Shown: one piece after another, positions 13,904 to 21,531 of the stretch
Layout of the letters: each line of letters opens with the position of its first letter
Numbering within the stretch: position 1 is the first letter of the stretch
From: Rothia sp. HMSC078H08
Lineage (GTDB): Bacteria > Actinomycetota > Actinomycetes > Actinomycetales > Micrococcaceae
DNA length: 26,520 nucleotides
Direction: 5' to 3'
Assembly (NCBI RefSeq): GCF_001808955.1
Contig: NZ_KV795235.1
Coordinates: 148,944-175,463, forward strand
Position numbers and translations under genes: made by a program
Notes under the pieces: model-generated
The model's input: only the letters and a program-made list of their open reading frames with translations
Database searches by the model: none
Told to the model about the DNA's origin: nothing

Positions 13904-13909
13904 ATCCTA
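13904..13909 (-). promoter_or_regulatory. Possible -10 box for the azlD-azlC leader transcript
   Basis: TAGGAT on the minus strand is an acceptable actinobacterial -10, though the -35 region (TTACAT 17 bases upstream) is poor. If used, the azlD leader would be about 410 bases and include the structured element. An 11-residue frame, MKSTALPSFYF, begins two bases after it (13866-13901). Confidence 0.25.
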
Positions 13910-13937
13910 GCGGGTTTTGAGCACATATGTAACGTTC

Positions 13938-14726
13938 TTATCGTTGTGTGGAAGCGGGCGCATCAGCGGTAGTGGTGCCACTCTCAGCTGCTTCTCCATA
14001 CACGGTACGATGCGGCAGGGTGCTGCGGCGCTTCGCTACCGGGAAGCGCACCAACAGTAGCACCACATACGAACCCAACGCCACCACCAGGAACGAGGAC
14101 GGCGCAAAAATTAGGGCTACCGCGGCAGAAATTGCCACAAATAATGCTGCCACACGATCCGGGTTAGCGCGGTAACCGTCCATGGCAAGCACCGTGAAGA
14201 GTGCCGTCATCACAAAATCCACGCCCTTCAGGTTACTGAGGAAACTCGCGCCCAGCACATACCCGAGAATTACGCTCAGAACCCACGACACGTAAATCAG
14301 CACGTTCACCCACAGAATGCGCGCCCCCGAACGCTCATTACGATCGGGACCGGAGTTAAGTGCAAACGCCTCATCGCAAAGAGTGTGAATCGCCAGAGCC
14401 TTAGCCCAGAAACCCTTCACACTATGCAACGGGTAGGAAAGACCGTACACCAGATGGCGCGCATTCACCAGGAACACCGTCAACGCAATCGACGCCAGAG
14501 GCGCGCCACCACTGACCATGCCCACCATCAAAAACTCCACCGAACCGGCAAAAACTAGGGCAGATAGCAGCGGCGCAGTCCAGATCGGCAGACCGTGCGC
14601 ATTGAGGATAATACCCAAACCCAAGCCCAGCACAGCGATACCGAGCATCACCACGGAAGAATCCGCAACAGCCAAGCGGAAATCATTCTGCGTGCTCGTA
14701 CGCCCAGTGCCGGGGGTCTGTGCCAT
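13938..14726 (-). CDS. AzlC family branched-chain amino acid exporter subunit (first copy)
   Basis: The 262-residue protein is a close relative of the second AzlC, sharing GSVEFLMVGM, LVNARHLVYGLSYP, DEAFALNSGPDR, FLSNLKGVDFVMTALF and a tail RFPVAKRRSTLPH. The start at MAQTPGTGRTS is chosen for AAGGAA upstream; the frame is open for 57 more codons with no support. Two azlC copies and one azlD in a row suggest a tandem duplication. Whether both AzlC proteins use the same AzlD or this copy works alone is unknown. The 222-bp upstream region carries TAGTG-AATGA-CACTA (14877-14891), a possible operator shared with the divergent osmC-like gene. Confidence 0.87.
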   Translation of the reverse strand: MAQTPGTGRTSTQNDFRLAVADSSVVMLGIAVLGLGLGIILNAHGLPIWTAPLLSALVFAGSVEFLMVGMVSGGAPLASIALTVFLVNARHLVYGLSYPLHSVKGFWAKALAIHTLCDEAFALNSGPDRNERSGARILWVNVLIYVSWVLSVILGYVLGASFLSNLKGVDFVMTALFTVLAMDGYRANPDRVAALFVAISAAVALIFAPSSFLVVALGSYVVLLLVRFPVAKRRSTLPHRTVYGEAAESGTTTADAPASTQR

Positions 14727-14948
14727 AAAAGAGTTCCTTGTGTATGTTGTGCTCTTCAAAAAATTTGCTGTGTGCGCGAGCGGCTTCGAAGCTCCACCGC
14801 GGTTTTCCAGTGTATAGGAGCGCTTAGATGTCCGTCGAGAAAAAGAGTCCGGGAATAAAATATGAGAAACACGCTTATAGTGAATGACACTAAACAACGC
14901 GGCGCTGAATAACCTAGCGACCGTGCAGACAACTCGAAAGGAACCTCA

Positions 14949-15461
14949 ATGGCTGAACAGAACAACGCTGAGCAGAACAACACCGCGCAGACTGCAGAAG
15001 AGCAGAAGAAGGTGTACTCGCGCCAGCAGGAACGCCGCGAACTCGACAACTACCGCCAGACCAAGATTGAGCGCATCGACCGCCTGCGCTACCGTGCCCA
15101 CGGTGCCAACGGCGCAACCCTCGACTTCGGTGTGGGTGAGGGTCTGCTGACCCCCGTCGAGCTGCTACTCGCCGCTATTGCCGGTTGCTCCTCCGTGGAT
15201 GTGGACGCGGGCACCTCTCGCCGCTCCACCCCCGAGGTGTTCGAGGTGCTCGCCTCGGCGCTGAAGCAGACCGAAGACGGCGCGGTGCGCCTCGACGACG
15301 TTGAGGTGGACTTTGATGTGCGATTCCCCGAGGATGAGCAGGGCGCCAAGGCCCAGAAGATGGTGGACCGCCTGATTCAGCTCAGCGAGCAGAAGGACTG
15401 CACCGTCTCCCGCACCGTGGAGCACCCCACGAACGTTTCTTTCCACAACCTGGCGAACTAG
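14949..15461 (+). CDS. OsmC/Ohr family peroxidase-like protein
   Basis: OsmC/Ohr proteins reduce organic hydroperoxides with a pair of reactive cysteines. The 170-residue protein has Cys80 in LLLAAIAGCSSVDVD and Cys151 in SEQKDCTVSRTVEH, the two expected positions. The preceding TPVELLLAA helix is also conserved. The first 35 residues are hydrophilic and rich in Gln/Asn/Glu. AAAGGA eight bases before the ATG is a good ribosome site. It is divergent from azlC and ends at a strong terminator, so it is monocistronic. Confidence 0.92.
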   Translation: MAEQNNAEQNNTAQTAEEQKKVYSRQQERRELDNYRQTKIERIDRLRYRAHGANGATLDFGVGEGLLTPVELLLAAIAGCSSVDVDAGTSRRSTPEVFEVLASALKQTEDGAVRLDDVEVDFDVRFPEDEQGAKAQKMVDRLIQLSEQKDCTVSRTVEHPTNVSFHNLAN

Positions 15462-15507
15462 AAAGGCTAGACGGACTAAACGCCCGGAGAGATAGCCTGA
15501 CTTGAGG

Positions 15508-15550
15508 CCCTCCCGTGCCGCTCGTGATGGAGCGGCTCGGGAGGGTTTTT
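15508..15550 (+). terminator. Strong terminator of the OsmC-family gene
   Basis: CCCTCCCG-T-GCCGCTC pairs with GAGCGGC-T-CGGGAGGG (15 pairs, one mismatch, six-base loop) and is followed by five T. Confidence 0.93.
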
Positions 15551-15600
15551 CTGTGTTTTTGTGGGTTTGGGGTGGAAAAGAGCCCGGAAAGCGGGTAGGA

Positions 15601-15636
15601 TTGACCCTCAGATTAGGAAAACTTACGGTACGTAAG
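15601..15636 (+). promoter_or_regulatory. Candidate lysP promoter with an overlapping palindrome
   Basis: TTGACC (15601-15606), a 17-base spacer and TACGGT (15624-15629) fit a sigma-70 promoter. The inverted repeat CTTACG-GTA-CGTAAG (15622-15636) covers the -10 box, where a repressor would block transcription. Downstream, AAGAAAT/ATTTCTT (15634-15662) could form a hairpin. The 310-bp gap contains no gene. Confidence 0.35.
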
Positions 15637-15771
15637 AAATCCTTAAGATTGAAGAATTTCTTGACCCAGGCACAAACCTTCGGCAGCCGCATCGACTGCA
15701 GGGATAGACTGGACAGCACACAATCCCCCTAGCAAACGCACGAAGCAATAGCCTCAGAAAGAAGACCTGAC

Positions 15772-17265
15772 ATGGCACAGCCTACAGAGACTTCCGGCAC
15801 TGCATCGGAAGCCACCCCCGCAGAGGGTGAACTGAAGCGAGGCCTCTCCGCCCGACACATGCAGATGATCGCAATCGGCGGCGCAATCGGCACCGGCCTC
15901 TTCGTCGCCTCCGGTAAGACCATCTCCACCGCGGGCCCCGGTGGCGCAATCCTCGCCTACGCCCTCATCGGCGTCATGGTGCTCTTCCTCATGCAGTCCC
16001 TCGGCGAGATGGCCGCGCACCTGCCCGTGCCCGGCGCCTTCCAGACCTACGCCGCGCGCTACGTGTCCCCGTCCTTCGGCTTCGCCATGGGCTGGAACTA
16101 CTGGTTCAACTGGGCGATTACCGTCGCCGCCGAACTCGTCGCCGTCGGCGAGGTGATGAGGTACTGGTTCCCGGACATCCCATCCTGGGTGTGGGCGGCA
16201 GGATTCCTCGTGCTGCTGACCGGCATCAACGCCCTCTCGGCACGCTCCTACGGTGAAAGCGAATTCTGGCTCGCCACCATCAAGGTCGTTACCGTGGTCG
16301 TCTTCCTCATCGCAGGTATCGCCATGATCTTCGGCATCCTGGGCGGTAGTTCCCCGGGCGTCTCCAACTGGACCGTCGGTGAGGCACCCTTCGTCGGCGG
16401 CGCACCCGCCGTACTCGCCATCTTCATGGTGGCAGGCTTCTCCTTTCAGGGCACCGAAATGATTGGTGTGGCTGCCGGCGAATCTGAGAACCCCCGCCGC
16501 GACGTGCCCCGCGCACTGACCAGCGTGTTCTGGCGCATCATGCTCTTCTACATCGGTGCGATGGTCGTCATCGGCTTCCTGATTCCTTACTCCGACCCGA
16601 ACCTGCTCACCGCAGCGGACGGCAACATCAATATCTCCCCGTTCACCCTCATCTTTGAGCGTGCGGGTATCGCCTTCGCGGCAGCCATCATGAACGCCGT
16701 GATTCTCTCCGCAGTGCTTTCTGCGGGTAACTCGGGCCTGTACGTTTCGGCTCGTATGCTCTTCGCGCTCGCGCAGGAGGGTAAGGCGCCGAAGATGTTC
16801 ACCCGCATCAACTCCGGTGGTGTGCCCATGAACGCACTGCTGGCAACCGCAGCAATCGGCGCGGTCGGCTTCATCGCCGCACTGCTCTCCCCCGATGGTG
16901 CGTACCTGTGGCTGGTGAACGTGTCCGGTCTGGCTGGCTTCATCACCTGGGTGGGTATCGCCGTGGCGCACTACCGTTTCCGCCGCGCATACCTGAAGCA
17001 GGGTAACAGCCTGAAGGACCTGCCCTACGTGGCGCCGTTCTTCCCTGCAGGCCCGATTATCGCCTTCCTCATGTGCCTGGTTGTTATTGGTGGCCAGAAC
17101 TACGAGGCGTTCCTGAGCGGTGACTGGGCTGGTGTGCTCAGCTCCTACATTGGTCTGCCCGTGATTATCGCGGTCTGGCTGGTGCACCGCGTGGTCACTC
17201 GTGACCGCCTGATTCCGCTGGATCAGATTGACGTGAGCGGCATTGATGTTAAGGCCTCGAAGTAA
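15772..17265 (+). CDS. lysP: Lysine-type amino acid permease (LysP-like, APC family)
   Basis: This 12-helix proton-coupled importer of the amino acid-polyamine-organocation family has 497 residues. Substrate-binding motif GGAIGTGLFVASG is in helix 1 (36-48). It resembles E. coli LysP closely through the body: FGFAMGWNYWFNW, FSFQGTEMIGVAAGESENP, VILSAVLSAGNSGLY, GGVPMNALLATA and QNYEAFL. The lysine assignment is by recalled similarity to LysP and is likely but not certain. The N-terminus has about 25 polar residues. The ribosome site is weak (AGAAAGAAG, seven bases before ATG). It is monocistronic. Confidence 0.88.
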   Translation: MAQPTETSGTASEATPAEGELKRGLSARHMQMIAIGGAIGTGLFVASGKTISTAGPGGAILAYALIGVMVLFLMQSLGEMAAHLPVPGAFQTYAARYVSPSFGFAMGWNYWFNWAITVAAELVAVGEVMRYWFPDIPSWVWAAGFLVLLTGINALSARSYGESEFWLATIKVVTVVVFLIAGIAMIFGILGGSSPGVSNWTVGEAPFVGGAPAVLAIFMVAGFSFQGTEMIGVAAGESENPRRDVPRALTSVFWRIMLFYIGAMVVIGFLIPYSDPNLLTAADGNINISPFTLIFERAGIAFAAAIMNAVILSAVLSAGNSGLYVSARMLFALAQEGKAPKMFTRINSGGVPMNALLATAAIGAVGFIAALLSPDGAYLWLVNVSGLAGFITWVGIAVAHYRFRRAYLKQGNSLKDLPYVAPFFPAGPIIAFLMCLVVIGGQNYEAFLSGDWAGVLSSYIGLPVIIAVWLVHRVVTRDRLIPLDQIDVSGIDVKASK

Positions 17266-17300
17266 CACGAACGCCAGCTGATTGAATGAGCTGATACGTG

Positions 17301-17343
17301 AAGAGCCGCCGGTTCCCCTAACTGAGGGGAGCCGGCGGCTCTT
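17301..17343. terminator. Bidirectional terminator between lysP and the LAxTG protein gene
   Basis: AAGAGCCGCCGG and CCGGCGGCTCTT arms, with an inner CCCCT/AGGGG stem and two mismatched positions, enclose a five-base loop. It separates convergent genes. Confidence 0.88.
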
Positions 17344-17397
17344 TGCTATCTGCAGTTTATTCCGCACGGGAGAGCTAGGCTGTGCGCCCTGTAGCTC

Positions 17398-19122
17398 TTA
17401 GGAGTGGCGGCGCGAGCGCAGAACGCTCAGACCAAGACCCGCACAGATTGCAACAACACCAATGCCAACAATCACACCAACGCTGGATGCACCGGTGCTC
17501 GCCAGGGTAGCCTTCTTGCGGTTGCTCTCCTTAGCAAGGCTGTCCTTTGCCAGCGTGTCCTGAGCCGAGCGGGCGGCGGTCACCGGAGCCTCCTGAGCTG
17601 GCTTACTCTGAGCTGGCTTACTCTTGGGATGCGCCACGGTTGCGTCCTCCAGCTTGTCAGCGTTGGGGGTCTTATCGGCAACCGGCGCCTGATCTGCCGC
17701 GGGAACCTTGTCAGCAGGTGCCTTATCTGCAGGCATCGGAGCTTCAGGCAGTGCCGGGACGGTCGGCGCATCGGTGGGGTTCACGCCCACGGTTGCTTCC
17801 GGCAGAGCGGGAACCGTCGGGGCATCAGTGGGATTCACGCCTACGGTTGCTTCCGGCAGGGGCGCTACGGTCGGTGCGTCGGTGGGGTTCACACCCACGG
17901 TTGCTTCGGGCAGGGGTGCCACGGTGGGTGCGTCAGTGGGGTTCACTCCGACGGTTGCTTCCGGCAGGGGCGCTACGGTCGGTGCGTCGGTCGGGTTTAC
18001 GCCAATGGTTGCTTCGGGCAGGGGTGCCACGGTGGGCGCATCGGTCGGGTTCACTCCGACGGTTGCTTCGGGCAGGGGTGCCACGGCGGGCGCATCGGTC
18101 GGGTTCACTCCGACGGTTGCCTCGGGCAGGGGAGCCACAGTCGGTGCGTCGGTCGGGTTTACGCCCACGGTTGCCTCGGGCAGGGGCGCTACGGTGGGTG
18201 CGTCAGTGGGGTTCACACCGACGGTTGCCTCGGGCAGGGGCGCCACAGTCGGGGCGTAGGTCGGAACCGCCGACACCACGGGCTCCTGCGCGAAAAGCTC
18301 AAGAGGCTTCTGGGCATCAAACGAACCGTACTCGGCACCCTCAACGCCAGCAGCCATGGTGCCCGCAATGTACTTGTGGGAGGTATTCAGTGTCGCCGCA
18401 ACATCCGCCGGAACCTTCACCTCCGTCTCAAAGACACCGTTGTGAATCTGCGAAGCAGGTACGGTCACCTCAGCCACGAAACGCATACCCTGCTGGGGAA
18501 AACGGCCGGGAACCCACACGTTTGTATCAGACACCACCACGCGCACACCGTGCGGGGTCGCCTCACCGGTGTAGCCGGTACCGCGCACCTTCAACACAGT
18601 CTCACCCTTGGTGTTCAAACGCGGTGAATCCACCTGAAGAACCGGTGCGGCACTATCCTTCACAACGTCCATGCGCAGAACCTGACCGCCCCCGTAACCA
18701 TCAACGATGATATTAGCGACGAAGCTGTAGTTCTTCGCCGGGTCAATCAGGCTACCGGGAACGTAATGGGTCGCAGTCGCCGTGCCATCCTTGAACGGGC
18801 CCTCAACGCGCACCGTCTGAATCGGGTTCAGAAACGGGAAACCCCTATGGTTTGCCTCGTGCAATGCCGGGGCGAAAGCGGTAGTTTTCGCGGGCAGTTT
18901 CGACGCCTTGAACGTAATCTTGTTCAGACGCAGGGCGGTCTTCAGCTGACGGGTATTGGTCTCAACCTTGTAGTTGTAGACCGTAATAACCGGCGGGTTA
19001 TCCGGATTCGGGGTATTAGCCGTTGCAACAGAAGGCAGAGCGCACAAGCTCAAGGATGCGGCAAGAAGAACAGAAGCGCCGGCGCTACCGTAGCGGCGGG
19101 AACGAGAAGAGTTAGCCATCAT
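17398..19122 (-). CDS. Secreted LAxTG cell-wall-anchored protein with nine tandem 18-residue repeats
   Basis: The 574-residue surface protein has a signal peptide (residues 1 to about 35, ending SVATA). An unrecognised globular region (36-290) follows, with beta-rich stretches such as TVLKVRGTGYTGEATPHGV and RFVAEVTVPASQIHNGVFET, possibly an Ig-like sandwich. Nine repeats of APTVAPLPEATVGVNPTD form a stalk, then a Lys/Ala/Pro/Asp-rich wall-spanning stretch. The end is LASTG (540-544), a hydrophobic helix and RSRRHS, a class E sortase sorting signal. The ribosome site GAAGGA is five bases before ATG 19122; the adjacent ATG 19119 is equally possible. It is probably an adhesin or envelope stalk protein; no specific function can be assigned. 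Confidence 0.88.
   Translation of the reverse strand: MMANSSRSRRYGSAGASVLLAASLSLCALPSVATANTPNPDNPPVITVYNYKVETNTRQLKTALRLNKITFKASKLPAKTTAFAPALHEANHRGFPFLNPIQTVRVEGPFKDGTATATHYVPGSLIDPAKNYSFVANIIVDGYGGGQVLRMDVVKDSAAPVLQVDSPRLNTKGETVLKVRGTGYTGEATPHGVRVVVSDTNVWVPGRFPQQGMRFVAEVTVPASQIHNGVFETEVKVPADVAATLNTSHKYIAGTMAAGVEGAEYGSFDAQKPLELFAQEPVVSAVPTYAPTVAPLPEATVGVNPTDAPTVAPLPEATVGVNPTDAPTVAPLPEATVGVNPTDAPAVAPLPEATVGVNPTDAPTVAPLPEATIGVNPTDAPTVAPLPEATVGVNPTDAPTVAPLPEATVGVNPTDAPTVAPLPEATVGVNPTDAPTVPALPEATVGVNPTDAPTVPALPEAPMPADKAPADKVPAADQAPVADKTPNADKLEDATVAHPKSKPAQSKPAQEAPVTAARSAQDTLAKDSLAKESNRKKATLASTGASSVGVIVGIGVVAICAGLGLSVLRSRRHS
17770..18255 (-). repeat. Nine tandem 54-bp coding repeats
   Basis: Nine consecutive 54-bp units encode the 18-residue repeat, with a degenerate tenth partial unit beyond the lower end. 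Protein copies are nearly identical: Thr to Ala in the fourth, Val to Ile in the fifth, and AP to PA in the ninth. The DNA differs at many third positions. Copy number is likely to vary between strains by slippage or unequal recombination. Confidence 0.93.
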
Positions 19123-19361
19123 GAAGTTCCTTCTACATGGGTGATTGAGTGATCCGCACTCTTCCTGTATCGCGCCAAGTCGAGTGCGTATACGGTACCG
19201 CGACATCGCGGTTAATTACACCGTAACACGCACCTATACGCATGAACCGGACATAAGATAACTCGCCGAAATATTACGTAAAACCAATGCCTACAGGGCG
19301 CACAATAGGGCGGATGAATAAGACAAACACGCACAGCGCCGGCTGGAGGATACGGAAATGC

Positions 19362-19367
19362 TAGGGT
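19362..19367 (+). promoter_or_regulatory. -10 box for a leaderless Nudix gene transcript
   Basis: TAGGGT is followed by six bases and the ATG at 19374, without a usable ribosome site. The rest of the 251-bp divergent gap contains a TTACGTAA palindrome (19274-19281) and a minus-strand TATAGG (19232-19237) that may serve the LAxTG gene. Confidence 0.4.
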
Positions 19368-19373
19368 AGAAAG

Positions 19374-19922
19374 ATGCCCACGCAGAAGAACCCGCAGAAC
19401 CGAGTAGAAGCAGCCCCGCCCGCCCCGCCCGCCGAACCCAACGCTACTGAGCACAGCGCTACTGAGCACAGCGCCATCGACAGCACGCACCGCGTCGTGA
19501 ACGTGTGCGCTGTAGCAATCCGCAACCGGGACGGGCTCGTACTCACCGTGCGCAAGCAGGGCAGCGACGGGTTCATGATGCCCGGTGGCAAACCCGAACC
19601 GGGGGAGACCCCGCTACAGACCGCCTGCCGCGAAGTGAACGAAGAAATTGGGCTCACCCCCGACCCCGCCCGGATGCACCACCGCGGACTCCTAGAGGCG
19701 GCGGCACTGAACGAGGAAGGCTTTACGGTACGCGCCGAAACCTACGAATACGCACCCACTGACGAACAACACGAGCTATTGGCTTCTCTGGTGCCGCAGG
19801 CAGAAATCGCTGAGCTGCGCTGGGTCAACCCCGCCATGAGCAGCCCCTCCGATTCTGCATTGCAGGCACCCCTGAATACCGAGCAGATTTTCCCGCTACT
19901 GGCGCGCACCCCGCTACCGTAA
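19374..19922 (+). CDS. Nudix hydrolase
   Basis: The 182-residue Nudix pyrophosphohydrolase has a perfect Nudix box, GKPEPGETPLQTACREVNEE (72-91) completed by IGL, fitting GX5EX7REUXEEXGU. The first 38 residues are a low-complexity Pro/Ala/Glu extension containing a 15-bp tandem duplication (19443-19472) that repeats the residues ATEHS. The substrate is not predictable; MutT-like sanitising of nucleotides or cleavage of nucleoside-diphosphate derivatives are options. It is followed after 148 bases by the LOG gene. Confidence 0.93.
   Translation: MPTQKNPQNRVEAAPPAPPAEPNATEHSATEHSAIDSTHRVVNVCAVAIRNRDGLVLTVRKQGSDGFMMPGGKPEPGETPLQTACREVNEEIGLTPDPARMHHRGLLEAAALNEEGFTVRAETYEYAPTDEQHELLASLVPQAEIAELRWVNPAMSSPSDSALQAPLNTEQIFPLLARTPLP
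19443..19472 (+). repeat. 15-bp perfect tandem duplication in the Nudix gene
   Basis: GCTACTGAGCACAGC occurs twice in direct succession, in frame, within the disordered N-terminal extension. It probably arose by slippage and leaves the catalytic domain untouched. Confidence 0.85.
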
Positions 19923-20070
19923 CCGCCGAGCCCAACGTGCCCCTGAACTGGCGGGCGCACACATGAGGTACACAGGTGCATCCGGTACCCTCAACACAGA
20001 AACATCTATCGTGGGTAGAACGCATAGAGGCGCTCCACCCCGGAAACCCTCATACACCCCAAGGAGAACC

Positions 20071-20673
20071 ATGAAGAAGACTGACTACAACCTTGCCGTC
20101 TACTGCGGTGCACGCTCCGGCAACGACCCGCTCTTCACCGAGCGCGCCCGCGAGCTCGGCACCCTCTGCGCTCGGAACAATATTGGCGTGGTCTACGGCG
20201 GCGGCCGCACCGGCCTGATGGGCACCGTCGCGGGCGCGACCCTGGATGCCGGCGGCGTGGTCTACGGCGTGGTCACCCACAAGCTGGTCGGTCTGGAGGG
20301 CGTCTACCCCGGCCAGACCACCCTCGACATTGTGGACACCATGCACCAGCGCAAAATCGCCATGATTGAGAAGGCCGACGCTTTCGTCGCCATGCCCGGC
20401 GGCCCCGGCACCCTCGAAGAGTTCTTTGAAGTTTTCAGCTGGCAGTTCCTCGATATTCACTCCAAGCCGGTTGCCCTGCTGAACGTCAACGGCTACTGGG
20501 ACAAGCTCATCGACGCCATGCACTACATGGCGTCCACCGGCCTGCTCAACGAACGCTACCTGGACGAGCTCATCATCGCCACCACCCCCGAAGAGTTGCT
20601 GGAGGCGCTTGCCAAGGACCTGGAGCGCCGCGCCGCCGAAAAGAACGCCGCCGAAAAGAACACTGCCGAATAA
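20071..20673 (+). CDS. LOG family protein (TIGR00730 Rossmann fold; cytokinin riboside monophosphate phosphoribohydrolase type)
   Basis: The 200-residue enzyme hydrolyses N6-modified AMP to free base and ribose phosphate in characterised relatives. Hallmarks are present: VYGGGRTGLMG (41-51), MHQRKIAM (91-98) and PGGPGTLEEFFE (109-120). The C-terminal tail has a repeated AAEKN, as if slightly duplicated (AAEKNAAEKNTAE). The start at 20071 has AAGGAG five bases upstream; the frame extends upstream without a ribosome site. It lies 26 bases before pcp and is probably co-transcribed with it. In bacteria the role may be turnover of modified nucleotides, not hormone production. Confidence 0.93.
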   Translation: MKKTDYNLAVYCGARSGNDPLFTERARELGTLCARNNIGVVYGGGRTGLMGTVAGATLDAGGVVYGVVTHKLVGLEGVYPGQTTLDIVDTMHQRKIAMIEKADAFVAMPGGPGTLEEFFEVFSWQFLDIHSKPVALLNVNGYWDKLIDAMHYMASTGLLNERYLDELIIATTPEELLEALAKDLERRAAEKNAAEKNTAE

Positions 20674-20699
20674 AACCAACGCAGAAAACGAGAACGACT

Positions 20700-21404
20700 A
20701 TGGCAACCACCCCCAATCAGGCACGCACCCTGCTGCTGACCTACTTCGGCCCGTTCCCCGGCGTGCCGGTGAACCCTACCGTAGCGCTCGCCGAAGGTGC
20801 TCAGCGTCTGCTGACCCGGATGCGCCCGGATTTGAATGTCATCACCCGCGAGCTGCCCGTTAGCTACGACGGTTCCAGCACCGCCCTGCGCGCCGCCCTG
20901 CAGGATGTGCAGCCCGACGCGCTCATCAGCCTGGGTGTGGCGGTTGGCCGCGACGTGGTCAGCCTCGAGCAGGTCGCTATCAACCTGGACTCCGCCGGTA
21001 TTGAAGATAACGACGGCGACCAGCGCTGCGATGAGCCGATCGCTCCGGGTGGTCAGGAGGCGTACTTCTCCTCCCTGCCGGTGCGCGCCAGCTTTGAGCG
21101 CCTGCGTGTGGCGGGGGAGCCGGTCGAGATTTCGTACACCGCCGGAACCTACGTGTGCAACCACGTGTTCTACGAGGGCCAGCGCATCAGCCGCGAGCTG
21201 GGGCTGAGCATCCCCGCCGGGTTCGTGCATGTGCCCGCAACCCGCGCTGACGGTGAAAATGCGACCGAGGGTGTAGAACTGACCGCTCACCGTGACGCCG
21301 GTGGCGTGGTGCGTGACGAGCAGGGCATCCCGCAGCTACCCGAATCCACCGTGGTGCGCATTATTGCTGAGGTTGCCTCCGACACCCTGCCCGCCGTGAA
21401 CTAG
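20700..21404 (+). CDS. pcp: Pyrrolidone-carboxylate peptidase (C15 family)
   Basis: The 234-residue cysteine peptidase removes N-terminal pyroglutamate from peptides. The catalytic triad is visible by motif: Glu90 in GRDVVSLEQVAIN, Cys153 in AGTYVCNHVFY and His177 in AGFVHVP. The N-terminal LLTYFGPFPGVPVNPT is the conserved first strand and loop of the family. The ribosome site is weak (GAGAAC). Compared with bacterial relatives of about 215 residues it has a slightly longer C-terminus. It ends at a strong terminator. Confidence 0.93.
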   Translation: MATTPNQARTLLLTYFGPFPGVPVNPTVALAEGAQRLLTRMRPDLNVITRELPVSYDGSSTALRAALQDVQPDALISLGVAVGRDVVSLEQVAINLDSAGIEDNDGDQRCDEPIAPGGQEAYFSSLPVRASFERLRVAGEPVEISYTAGTYVCNHVFYEGQRISRELGLSIPAGFVHVPATRADGENATEGVELTAHRDAGGVVRDEQGIPQLPESTVVRIIAEVASDTLPAVN

Positions 21405-21435
21405 CAGCACGGTACTGAGCTAGAACCCCTATAAC

Positions 21436-21482
21436 AAAACCGCCGGATAGCCTCCCTAACTGGGAGCCTATCCGGCGGTTTT
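21436..21482. terminator. Bidirectional terminator between pcp and pgi
   Basis: AAAACCGCCGGATAG plus CTCCC pairs with GGGAG plus CTATCCGGCGGTTTT, with a single C/C mismatch and a five-base loop. A and T runs at the ends serve both convergent genes. Confidence 0.92.
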
Positions 21483-21531
21483 GCATCCTATACCCGCAGG
21501 CTATAAAACCCTCGGGGATAGGTTCGAACTA

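Noticed and set aside
13662..13910. 82-residue plus-strand frame in the azl intergenic region
   Set aside because: No ribosome site or recognisable domain, and it overlaps the strong inverted repeats, so RNA structure is the better explanation.
15754..17367. Long minus-strand frame covering lysP
   Set aside because: His/Asp/Glu-rich nonsense translation opposite a complete 12-helix permease; typical antisense shadow in high-GC DNA.
17770..18255. CRISPR-like array
   Set aside because: Units are contiguous 54-bp coding repeats without unique spacers.
17404..18710. Three long plus-strand frames opposite the LAxTG gene, two with repetitive protein
   Set aside because: They mirror the 54-bp repeats, which are a multiple of three and so keep all frames open. 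They lack ribosome sites and domains, while the minus-strand protein has a signal peptide and sorting signal.
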